From: Crambe crambe
Taxonomy: Eukaryota; Porifera; Demospongiae; Poecilosclerida; Crambeidae
DNA: 64,000 bases
Assembly: GCA_963924555.1 (NCBI GenBank)
Contig: OZ004593.1
Span: 2,786,480 to 2,850,479, forward strand
Direction: 5' to 3'
In this document: positions 36,801 through 47,758 of the stretch, piece after piece
Numbering within the stretch: position 1 is the first letter of the stretch
Layout: each line of letters starts with the position of its first letter
Notes under the pieces: model-generated
Databases searched by the model: none
The model's input: only the letters and a program-made list of their open reading frames with translations
Told to the model about the DNA's origin: nothing
Translations under genes and position numbers: made by a program

Positions 36801-39234
36801 CCACTTTTACGGCATTTGATCACCACAATTACACTAAACTTATATCCCAACACCTAGCAGATTTACTTTGCATGCCACAATCCATTCTCACTATGTTTCG
36901 ACAAGGTGCTTTTGTGGTGAGTATTGGGGGAAGATCATGGCATTCAGTTGCCATCGATGAAGCTCATGAGATGCTGATTAATAAATCATGTAAAACATCA
37001 ATTGTACAGCCATCTCATGATTACATCAATAGATTTGTCAACTATCTGCCATCGAGAACTAAGACTCTTGAAAATTTGGATCAACAGCTATTTCCAGACA
37101 AGGAAATAGTTCATCCACAGACACACAACTGGTATTTAACCACAAACAGCAGAGATTATAAAAGAGAAGAGAACATCAAAGCACAGATCACAGCCATAAA
37201 AAAACATTCACTGTTTGAAGTACCACCTACTAACAGAGGTCTGATGAACCCTTTCACCAAAATATCTGCTACTGCTCAGCAAACCTCAGATCTGCTCAAT
37301 TTTCGGGTGATTGGACAGAATGAATTTCATTCCAGAATATCCTTCTACATTCTAAGAGAACCCAGCTCAACAGCTCCCATGAGAAAAAAGCAATTGCTAA
37401 CCTTTTCTACGAAAAAAGTAGGAAAGAAACGGGTCTCTCAGCTAGAAAAGGACAGAAAAATTTTAATGTCCTGTTTACGAAAAAAACTGAAATGGTCCAT
37501 GCGTACAGGGAATCCTATACAAACAGCAGGGGAACAATTGATTGCATTACCACTGGCGATATCAGACCATCAAGGGATCCCACTGAAAGGTCAAAAGCAT
37601 TACATGACAAAAGCCTTAGAAAAACAGTACAAAAATTTTCCACAAAAAGTTTTTCTCTCACAATACCCACAAGGATGGCAGCCACAATGCTGCATAGTGG
37701 AAGGGATGTTTATGATAAACACAGCTCCTCTTGGAAGCCTCACTACATTTGGTGACTATGGACGATTTTTGTCACAAAGATATATCATCCCACACTTTAC
37801 TAGGGGCATCACTGAGGTTCACTTAATATTTGATAACCCAGGGCGGTTGAAGGCTACCCCAAAATACTTTGAGCAAAAAAAACGTTATGAAGCATCACCA
37901 ATAGCACCTGAGCACATTTGTGAGGCAATTCAAGCAGACTCACAACTTCCATGTCGTAAGTGGAGAGAAAATGTATTGCACTGCCGTCAATGCAAAAGAC
38001 ATCTAACGTGCTTTTTGGCCCAGAATATGATGAAACATCTTTACCCTCACCTTGTACAAAATCAAAGGTTCTATGTGGCTGGAGCATTTGCTGAACCTGT
38101 CCGATACAGCATGGTTTGTAGAAGGTGGCAGTACATGCACTCCACAACCAGATCCTAAGTTTTCCAATAACGCCGAGGAAGCTGATACCAGAGTATGGCT
38201 ACATGCAAGGAAAACAAATTGCAATCAAATATTGATACAGTCATGTGTACATGATTGGTCTGCCACTTCAGTGCAATCAAGAAAAGGAGATCTTAGTGCA
38301 AATCAGCAGCATTCTATCCAAAGAACTGCACTTTGTACACATGAAACATCTTGTAACCGCTTTGAAAAATGACCCTAACCTAGCCAGCATTGAACCAGCC
38401 ACACTTTCAAAAGTCATTCAAGTACTGTTTGTAGTTACTGGCTGTGATTACACATCATTTTTTTCAGGAATTGGAAAGGCCACATTCATGAGAAACTTTT
38501 TTCAACATGCAGCATTTATCACTGGTAAAACAACATACACACACGAGTCACTCTCTGATACCTCGATCTCAAATGAAGGACACACACGAGGTTTCTTGGC
38601 TTTCCTCAGGCTGATTGGCACCGTATATTATAAAAAGAATGCCACAGGATTCAATACCAACTCACCTGAATCACACTTCCAGAGCTTTCAAACTGACGAA
38701 TCTCCCTTGGATACGCACAACAAGTGGTTGGAGGACATCCGACAAACTGTATGGGATCGAATAAGTGCAGAAAATGACATGATTCCCTCAGTAGATGCAC
38801 TACTACGTCATTGGAAGAGGTCATGCTGGGTGTTAGACATGTGGGGACAAGCTGATTAGAGCATTATCCAATTACATGAGATCTCATCACATGGATGGAA
38901 GATTAATGACGGAGTACTTGCCATAGATTGGGATAGTGATGATAACATCAAACAAATCGAGCAAAGGGTTTTGTTGCTAACAAAAGGGTGCAAATGTAAA
39001 GCTGGTTGCCGAACAACTCACTGTGGATGCAGAAAGAAAGGAAACCACTGCTCTGAAGGCTGTTCGTGTCAGCATTGTTCAAATCTGCCATTACAAGCCA
39101 GCCACATGGAAGATCTGGAAAGGGAAGAGATTGAGCCAACTGAAAATGACAGTGACACTAATCTCATAATGGAAGATGTTTTTGGAGATTCTTGTGACTG
39201 TGATTATAACAGTGACGACAGTTTTGAACTGTAA
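33829..39234 (+). pseudogene. Element 1 protein: zinc motifs, DUF6589-like, FEN1/XPG-like nuclease, CXC domain (broken)
   Basis: One long gene can be followed through several frames. 33,829 to about 34,130: N-terminal Cys/His motifs (CALCN, CRPC, CCIRC). About 34,128-35,852: continuation with CPTC and CFTC, then a 48-bp tandem repeat. About 35,822-38,158: a segment with LVLTGDQKLYE and, 29 residues later, PMPGDWHMLMNFQ (DUF6589-like), then EVHLIFDNPGRL. From about 38,105: NNAEEADTRVW. From about 38,245: IGLPL, GCDYTSFFSGIGKATF. Finally a cysteine-rich GCKCKAGC..HCGCRKKGNHC..GCSCQHC matching the tesmin/TSO1 CXC domain, and an acidic C-terminus. FDN..K, EAD and GCDY..GIG fit the FEN1/XPG nuclease order. 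Breaks: frameshifts near 34,130, 35,840, 38,105 and 38,240 (the last removes the expected Asp-rich motif) and an in-frame TAG at 38,857. This copy cannot make the full protein. Confidence 0.7.
35461..35690 (+). repeat. Five-copy 48-bp coding tandem repeat in the element 1 gene
   Basis: A 16-residue unit (core TPTLELQPMATSPTSV) is repeated about five times with few changes, between the zinc-motif region and the DUF6589-like region. It is probably a flexible linker. Because 48 is divisible by 3, copy changes keep the frame. Confidence 0.9.
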
Positions 39235-40781
39235 CTGCCCTCTACCACTCACATTATACATTTCTCCCTTCAAACTCTTTAATATACTATGTACTCTGCC
39301 TACAAACCTTGTCAGGAAATTTTTTCTGACATACATTTTGGTTTGAAACTAAGCATTTTTCTTAAATAATACTTACTACATAATATATCCAAGTTCTGTG
39401 TTGTTCCAGTTCTTTATGACGATAAATAGGCATGATCTACTCGGTCATGCTGTGCCAATTTATTATCACGTGGAGTGGAGTGCTAGCCCTATAAAGCCAG
39501 GTTAGTCTGGTACAGTAGTTTTCTTACTTGTTACCCCAAGTATGGGTATCACAGGTGCTCTGTACGCGATATCTAACACAAACTCCTCCGGAGAACAAAG
39601 ATCTGAGGCGAGCACTCTGCCAGTTTCAGCTGTCGAGAAACACGCTTACAAGTACCGCAATAATTACGTCATACTAAAATACACCTACGCGAAAAATTAC
39701 ATTGGCGAATTGACTGACGTATTCCATTTGAAGCACACCGCATTTGGGGCGTATTCCATTTAAAGCACACTACGCTTGGCACTACTGAGCATGCGCAAAT
39801 CGATACAGCCACGTGTACGTGTTGAGCTCTATGGAAGATCTTAAGGACTATTTGGAACAGAAGGGAATTTATTGTCTAATTTTGGTTACTGGGAAGAATT
39901 TTTTTGAAACTGACTGAAGAAGAGAAAAGAGTTAGCACCACAAATTGCCATCAGAGCAGAAATCAGGGAGAATATAATGAGAAGGTAATAGTTACAACTA
40001 ACAAGTCCATTTTTGCTTACAGCTACTGCTACTGAAACTCCCACTCATACCCTACTTGTAATATATTCCTGCTACTTCTACTCCTTCCACTCCAGTTCGT
40101 GCTCCTACTACTAAAAGGAGTATAGCTCAGGTACAGTTGATTTTTGCATGACTAAACAAACAACCCCCATATAAACTTAATATAGTAGTAGCCCCATCTT
40201 CCCCCTGCTTCGGCCCTGCTCTAGTACAAGATATATTTATTTTTATAGACATGTGATGTTGACTTGGATGAAGAGATAGAGGGAATAGAACAATCTGAAC
40301 CATACATCGTCATCACTGGGAAAACCAGGAGAAGAGAATGTTCAATTCTTTATTTGTGGTGAAAATCGGCGAGTGCAAAACATTATATGATGCCTTTATT
40401 AATCTAATATGTACTTTTGATATTTTTTATCCCAAACCACTTTTGGACTTACAGTTTTTAATATAAAAGATACTCAAAACCCCCTACCACGTTTATCCAA
40501 ACTTTTACAAAATAATTATGTCAGCAATTATTGTTTAAAATTTTTTCCTTTAAGAGTGACATTATGGTGGTATAAGTGTAATACCCTTGGGGTATAAAAT
40601 TGGTGGAATATGGGTGTACACATAACATCCTTGACGTGACAGTGGCATGATAAGGGTGTATTAGTAACACTCCTTGCAACACTCACACAAGTGTAGTATT
40701 AACACCCATAGGGGAGCCCCAGCATAGCGTCAGTTATAGCACCAAAAAAGGTGTTGTTGTAACACCCCATTTTTAACAGTG
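39235..40781. other. 3' part of element 1, no gene
   Basis: It contains the second GTCAG hairpin (39,311), a region with two TCCATTTGAAGCACAC-like repeats (39,722-39,770), pieces that look coding but are broken (about 40,250-40,360), and the GGTGT-rich subterminal zone from about 40,560. Confidence 0.5.
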
Positions 40782-41276
40782 TATATTATTCTTCTCTGCA
40801 TAGTTTTCCTTGAAAGACTGCACAAACAAAACAAACACCAAAAAATACAATATTATTGATTCATCACATTATTTGAATTCGGATTCTTATAGCATGTCCT
40901 CTTAATGATGGATAGATCAACTGAGTATAGCTACATACTAGCTACGTATATTTCACTAACCAGTTTTTTTATTATTATTATTATTTTTTTGCAGGGGGAT
41001 GACTTATTTCATGCCCTCTGAGAGAATTAACTTGTGTGGAGGAAGGAAGAATGCTTGTATAAGGGTCATCATCCTGCTTTCTGCATGAATGACATCAGTA
41101 CGGTAGCGTTGGTATAAAAAGGATGAGGCTTGGAAAGATACCATAGCTAAATGGTATTGTTATTATTGAAATAACGACAGTATTTATAGGCTATGCCCCC
41201 TTGACTGCAAATCACTTCAGCTGTATGATTATAATTCTGTACTATGTAACAGTCGTAACTAGGACTATATGGCATC

Positions 41277-42864
41277 ATGAAGGTCTGGATTCTTCTATAT
41301 GGCTGCTGATGTTGAAATATCCACCAAGTAGGTTCCTTCAGCATGAGTTCCTCACTAAACTCTGTGCAATGTTCTGCATTACAGGATCTGATGCCAGATG
41401 TCCAACAGGTGACATTGAATTGTTGATCATAATCATCTAGCTGGTCGCATGGAGTTATGTGATGAAACTGGACAGTGGAGGTCAGTATGTGCTGGTAGTT
41501 GGGACAAAGAAGATGCGAGAGTTGCTTGCAGACAGATGGGATATTCTGATCAAGGTGCTTTCAATCCTATAGCTATCATTTTTTGTTTATTTTGATAAAG
41601 GAGTGATACCTTGCACAGACTCATGTTATGGTAGGAGCAGTCTCACTTTGAGGCATTATGGTTTTAGCTAACTGTCATGGGAGTGAAGAAAAGTTTATGA
41701 CACTGGAAGATGTACACAAGATGCAGGAGTGTACTGTATAGTAAGTACAATCATGTACAGAATGAAATAGTTGGTTGGAGTGCATGGATTCTCCATTACC
41801 TGAGCACTTTAGTCTGAATAACTAGCTAACTGGAGTGTGCTCCCCTTTAAAATTATTATACCAGGATGAAATAATCACTGCAGCAAAGCAGTTAGTTCTT
41901 ATCCATGCACAAGCAATCACTGTATAGACACTTACCAGCAGTATAGTCTCACAATGGTAGCTAGTCTAGAAGAAAAACAGTGGATCAGAGCCATTGATAC
42001 ATATCATCCTCTGTTTCATCACATGCACACAAAAAGCAGCTGCTTGTGGTTATATAGGATAAGTGCTTCCACCCAACATATAGTTAACTATACATATAGT
42101 AGCTATCCCTTTGCATGGTTAAAATCCTGCTTTTAAATCCATAGCTAGCTATAGCTACATTACAAGTATCACATTCTATGCATGTCACTATATAGCTATA
42201 GCTATAATGTTTTAGCTACTATTTTCATGGGTATATTTTTCATTTCTTAATTCAGCTATAGTAATACAGTAGCTACCAGTACTTTAAACCTAAATAACAG
42301 TATAATTATATGCATGCATTTGCAGGACCCAAGCCAAGATTTTCCACTTTAATAGGATAAATGAAGAAATTGCCACCACAGTGACAATGAGAGACATGGT
42401 ATTGTGTATGCATGCATACATGTAACCTTGTAGCTCCTCAGGCTCTTCCATTAAGGACGTATAATGTGCATATGATGTGTAGTATAATAGCTATACAGGA
42501 GAATGCATGCATGTTTGCTTCAATATTATAGCTACCCATGCAGCCTCCCTACATATGCACGCACTCAGGAAGCTATTGTTGGAACAGGACAGGACCAGAC
42601 AAATTTAAACACAGCCCTGATTGGATGCCTGGGTGCATTGGCAGCTCTCATGGCCCTAGGGATGATGGGAGTGGTAATAGGGTGGGTGTGGTCATGTTCC
42701 AAGAGAAGAGTGGAAAGTATATCCCAGGAGAGGTGCGTCTCTAAAGGTTCATCAATATTAAAAATTAAATATTGCTATGTACAGAGCTATTAATTTTTCT
42801 ACCATCTAACAGAGTGATTGCGATGGATGAAAACTCTTGTTATGGATACCACCGACATCAATAA
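41277..42864 (+). pseudogene. SRCR receptor B' (disabled duplicate of B)
   Basis: Exon by exon this is gene B, but the signal-peptide exon has lost one T and runs into a stop after MKVWILLYGC. The first SRCR exon has lost about 10 bp after GACATTGAATTG and frameshifts. The second SRCR exon has a stop (GGTTTTAGC) and lacks the NLINCT segment. The transmembrane exon (about 42,575-42,734; LGALAALMALGMMGVVIG) and the short tail (MDENSCYGYHRHQ, to 42,864) are still open. Element 1 lies just upstream; the hAT MITE and element 2 lie just downstream. Decay of the ectodomain with an intact TM exon suggests a pseudogene rather than sequencing error. Confidence 0.8.
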
Positions 42865-42906
42865 GACACACACCATTAACTATTCAAATAATCATTGTGC
42901 TAAAAG

Positions 42907-43260
42907 CAGGGGCGGATCCAAGGGAGGGGCATTGGGGGCAGATGCCCCCCCCCCCCCCTTTTATACCCAACTATATATATATATATATAAATTAAGTATT
43001 ATAAGTTGCGGTAGCTTAACTAGCTAACCTTCGCTCCTACAGCCAGGCACGGTGCAAGTTGCGGTCTTCGCTGGCACGGTGTAAGTTGCAGTAAACTAGC
43101 TAACCTTCGCTTGTTTATGAACTTCAAAATAAAGCACATCCTATTAAAGTGGGCGTTTCCAATTAAAAAGTGGGCATGGTTTTGAAATTTTTCTCCGCGC
43201 TTACGCGCGATTCTAAAATGCCCCCTCCCGGTCCCTTAGAAATCCCTGGATCCGCCCCTG
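42907..43260. mobile_element. hAT-like MITE, 354 bp
   Basis: Ends CAGGGGCGGATCCAAGGGA and TCCCTGGATCCGCCCCTG are the classic CAGGGGCGGATCC termini of hAT-type non-autonomous elements. The empty site in copy A (TGTGCTAAAAGGCTCC near 26,881) confirms the insertion; flanks GCTAAAAG and CTTTAAAAG fit an imperfect 8-bp duplication. The body has a C-run, a short TA repeat and a duplicated GTTGC..CTAGCTAACCTTCGCT segment. Confidence 0.85.
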
Positions 43261-43554
43261 CTTTAAAAGGCTCCATTCGTAGTTAGTTTCCTAGATCACT
43301 TTCAATAGCTAGCTACACAGCTATCAGCTACACTTAGTATTCTTTAATTTTATCATGCATGTCTCAGTATAGTCTCGCGCGCCCGCCCCTCCAAAATAAA
43401 ATCGGAGGGTCTGGTGTCACACGTATATCAAACTCGTTCTTCATTAGTATCGCACGCGCGCCTGATAGAATGTATGAATATCATTAAATTGATTACTAAA
43501 CTTGCGCGCTATTAATAGCCGACCGTGAGCAGGAAAGATTTAGCTGTAGGAGTG

Positions 43555-46500
43555 ATGGAGAATTGCTGTAGCTGTGGGCGAGATGTCTCTAGTAAGGCTG
43601 AGAGAAAACAAAGGAGGCTCCTCTGTGGTTCTTCTATGTCCACAGTGCTGCAGACATTACTGACTTTCATAAAGAAAATGCAAGACCTTGAAGTAGATGC
43701 TGCAAAAATTAGCAAAGGATTCATTTTTGTGTGCGATTGATACAAAGATACCACAGTGTTTATGGAGAGCTAGAAAGCAATATATTAAAAAAGCAATTCC
43801 ACTTTTGCCGACAACTGGTGAGTTCTAGCATAGACTATATAGGTTCCTACATGGACTGGAAACGCCTATTAAATTAATATTAACAAGCACTTCCGGTCGT
43901 GTGATATCCGTGTTGCGCCTATTGCGCTGCAGCTGCATCTCCATGAACAGGAAAGATCACTTTAGTGGTTAACCGTACAAGCTTGTAAGTGGCTATGAAG
44001 AGGCTCAGCCTCTGCCAGGGAGACTATACTACAAGATGCCAAGACCCTGGGATTATTGTCAGAGCAAAACTCGAGTTAAAGTGTGCTCTATAGCAGTTAA
44101 AATTGCATATAAATACTTTGTGTAATTTTATCTCCTGAAGTAGTTCTATCATCCATAGTTAATGTGGTTGAGGACTTGAAGTACATGTTAGTAAATTGTT
44201 TTAAAAGATACATATCAACTTTCTACTACATTGTTACTAACTACTACACCTTTCTTTATCAAATAGTATACCTGCTTTGCGTAATTTTCTAGGACCAAGT
44301 TTAACCTATCCAGCTCATACTGTAATATAAGCAGTTCATATAAAGTTTGCAGTGTTGCATGGTATTGTTTTTATCCATTTGGGGTACATATTTGGTTGTA
44401 GAAATTCACTAGACAGTTAATTAATTGATGGAAACGGCTGGCCCAGAATACAATATCCGGTAAGTATTACCATAAATATACGGAACACCGCAAGGCGGAT
44501 GTAATTAATCATTTCCAGTCCATTCTGGAACCTCTATAGTCTATGGTTCTAGGCATAAGGGTTTCTTCTTCTATGTATCAATCTGTTTTATTTGGCTCTG
44601 CAGCTCTTTCATCACCCAGTACTTCTTTCATTCAGAGTCAGGCTCTGCATCTTTGGATACTTTTCCTTCAGCATTTATTCCTTCGGACTCTGTAACTTCA
44701 TGCTCACCATCACTAACAGTAAGCTACTGTGTTATTCCCCACTACTATAGCTTTAGCATCTGTCTATAATAGGCTACTATTCATTATGACTCTAAGCCCA
44801 AATCCTTCAAAGTGACACCAGCTAGGAGAAAAATTTGCAAACCACTCATAAGAAAGAACTATCGATCCTTTGCTACAAAATGTTTACAAAACATAACAAA
44901 AGAAGCTATGGTCAAAACCATTGGGCATATTTTGAAGAAGGAGATTGAAGCAATGTGCTCTAATAAATTCAATTCTATTTTGAAGAGTAAGACTAAACAA
45001 TCCTTGGAAGATTTTGAAGTCAGCAATGTCATCAATGAATTGAAACACAAGGCACCTACATTACTCTCCCTTCTGAAATGTTGCTTGCAGACTAAAACTC
45101 CTAGATTAAATGTTAATTTTATAATAGTGGTGATTGCTGGTTTAATTTGCAAAAACAAGAGAGAATCGTGTTCACTAATTCAGCGACTGACCTCCTTGAT
45201 CCTCTATGCAGGGCATTCAGCAAAACAAGTAAGTTTGTGTTGGGAACTAAATGTATAATAACAGCCCTAATAATTGGTTAGGTATATCAGCGTCTACAAA
45301 AAATGGGTATCTGCATGTCTCACAGTACTACAATCAAGTTGGTGGATAAGTTGGGTAAAGGTTTCGATATGAAAGTGAAAGAATGGCAGGAAAATGCAGC
45401 AAGACAGTTGAGCTTGAAAAAGGTATAGCCGGCATTGCAGTCTCTAAGTATACATTATCCTGGCATTCATGCATGTAGGTGACCAACACCATCGAAGAGA
45501 CAACCATGATAAACCTCATTGATACTGATGTTGAATCTTCTCCATCACCATTATCACCACCACTTCTTCAGTCATCTCTAACTCTCTATGTGGATGAAGA
45601 AACTAATTCATCAATGTCATCATCAGCAGCTTCTTTAGAAAGTGTAGGTCATGACCTGGATTTCAACAGCAGCACTACATCTGACAGTTCCAGCAGTAAC
45701 TCATCTGATAACTCTTCCAGTCATGACGGTTCACTGAGTGTATCACAGAGTTGTGAAAAAGAAGCTGATGTTAATATCAGGGAACCCCTATCCCTCAATG
45801 CTGGGTACAAAATTGTGTTCAATAACATAGATAAAAATGTCAACCCCAGGTATATGCGAAGTGACTATCAAACAAGATCCTTACATTATGTGCAATCCTT
45901 TGCAGTAAAAGATCGCATAGCTTTTTCCAATTTGTCAGGTGAAATTCAAACAGAAGTTAACATATTTGATGTTATCCCTGGTGAAGAGGACTATAAAGCA
46001 TTGAAGCAGGACTTTACAATACTCTTGTCCCGCTTGCTAGTAGAACATCTACCATTTTTCAACTCTGATTACAAAGGACTTGTACCAAGCCACATTCCTC
46101 ACAAGTTCTCTAACGAAATGTCTAAGGAGTCAGAAATAGTAAGTGTTATAAGAAGAAGTGCTTTCTTTTTTATACAAATTACTTGTACAGGTCCCTCTTG
46201 GAGTATTGCTCAAGAGTGAAACTAACTATGAGGACATGACTGAGATCCTTGAACACTACCATACTTATGTTCCCTCCGTGAACTGTGAGAAGTTTATTCC
46301 TGAGACAGGGATAACACCAGACAAGTGCTTCCTAACCACATTAGTTGGTGGTGACTATTTATCTGTGGCCCGGGCTAGGGGGGCCCAGTTAATTCGGTCT
46401 ACATCTGAACTTACAAAGGACACACTGGGTGGCATTTTGCCAGTGGCAGAGGATTGGCATGCCAAAGTTTGTTTCATGGAGGTAAAAGAATGCATGCTTG

Positions 46501-47708
46501 AACCTGATACTCTGCATGTTTGAACTTGCACATTATTGTGCTAATGTCAGCATGTGAATATGGTGTTGTTGGAATTTTGAGCCATATACATGTTTGAACC
46601 TGCACAGATATTGTGCACAACCAGCATGTTGGCTCAAATTAATTCGACCATGATGTGTTAGACTCTCAATTAGTACATGGCATGTTGAGGCTCAATTAAG
46701 AATTAATTAATTTATAATATGGCTCACTATCAATAGGTAATATGGAAACGCCTCTATAATTCGAAGTCAGTAATGGAGAGGGGGACTTTGTACCAGCTGA
46801 GAAACCTCATAAATCGAAGAAACGTAACCACTGAGGTTAAGAGTAATGTTAATGCAAATGAGGACTTTTTAGAAGTTGTGGTGACCGGATATGTAATTGT
46901 GACGGCCATGAAATTCCTTGGTATGTCCTCTCTTAACGATATACCCCATGCCTCTCATGTACCTTCAGACTCGTGGATGCAGGAAGACTCTGTAAGAAAA
47001 TCTGACTTGTCATCCTCCATTATAGACTTACGTGTAGACCTGAAGACTGACTTTAATCAGCCCACCAGTACAGCAAGTGGTACCATATGTGACTACAGTT
47101 GTGAAGTCTTGAGTCTTGGACTACTCTATCTTGACTTCAAGGATGCAGTGAGGGAAGGAGATGGTGATCGCATCATAATGATTTGGAAATATTTTTTGCT
47201 CATTTTTAAAGCTACGGGTCATACTAACTATGCTTTGGAGGCACTAACACTCCTAACCCAGTATTTTATCACACTTCCTCCCAACCTCGCAGAGCAACTC
47301 AAATGGTGCCGCTTTATCAATACTCACGGAGACTTGCCTGGACACAACATCAGCTGTGATTTCCATATGGAGCATTTGAATCAGATGGTTAAAATGTCGA
47401 TCAACGGACTGGGAGCCAACAAGACTGAGAAAGCAATCGTCAGGGCAAGAAAAAGTGTGGGTTCTTTCAGCAAAAGCCTGGTTAACTTTGATTATCAAGC
47501 TGGTGTACCATCGATTAGTGGTATGCACTCCCAAAAATCAATGTCTAAGGACTTGAAGGTGATAATACAATTGTTGAATGCCAATATATTTGATACATCA
47601 CATGCTCATGAGTCTTTCGCAAAATTAAAAACCAATTTAATAAGAAAGTTATCGAAAGAGGAGCTAATGGATTGGGTTTTCAAAAACTTCAGCAAACACA
47701 CTATGTAA
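43555..47708 (+). CDS. DUF6589-like protein of element 2 (candidate transposase), possibly damaged at its N-terminus
   Basis: Well-supported exons with matching phase 0 borders: 44,773-45,228, 45,282-45,422, 45,479-46,138, 46,191-46,481, 46,737-47,708. They give about 840 residues: a basic region, a segment with QKMGICMSHSTTIKLVDKLG, a long Ser/Asp-rich linker, then LVGGDYLSVARARGAQ, LPVAEDWHAKVCFMEV, and ERGTLYQLRNLINRRNV. GD..DWH and GTLYQLRNLINRRNV are what I recognise as DUF6589-type, a family spread in animal and fungal genomes with mobile elements. A likely first exon at 43,555 encodes a zinc-finger start (MENCCSCGRD..FVCD) but meets TGA at 43,738 and TAG soon after. A Ser-rich exon near 44,600-44,720 is possible but not certain. 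A role in transposition is inferred from location. Confidence 0.6.
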
Positions 47709-47758
47709 TTGTTATTGTTGACTTGTACAGTATGTATGTGTAAGTGGCTGTCTACAAA

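Larger units (their letters stand above)
32518..40781. mobile_element. Element 1: 8.3-kb CACTG-ended DNA transposon with TA target duplication
   Basis: The ends CACTGTTAAAAGTGGGGTG and, read inward from the right, CACTGTTAAAAATGGGGTG form a 19-bp inverted repeat with one mismatch. The duplicated empty site at 24,091-24,103 (CACATATATTATT) shows that the insertion duplicated TA. Both subterminal regions are dense in GGTGT/ACACC motifs (for example AGGGTGT repeatedly at 32,583-32,655 and ATGGGTGTA near 40,608), as in CACTA/EnSpm-type elements. A 20-nt hairpin GTCAG..CTGAC occurs at 33,537-33,556 and again at 39,311-39,330, flanking the coding region. An inner inverted repeat (ACGTCAGTCAA at 33,250 against its complement at 39,720) hints at a nested element. 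The single gene inside is decayed. Confidence 0.8.

Noticed and set aside
32518..40781. Element 1 as a retrotransposon or retrovirus-like insertion
   Set aside because: No reverse transcriptase, integrase or protease motif and no long terminal repeats; ends are short inverted repeats with a TA duplication.
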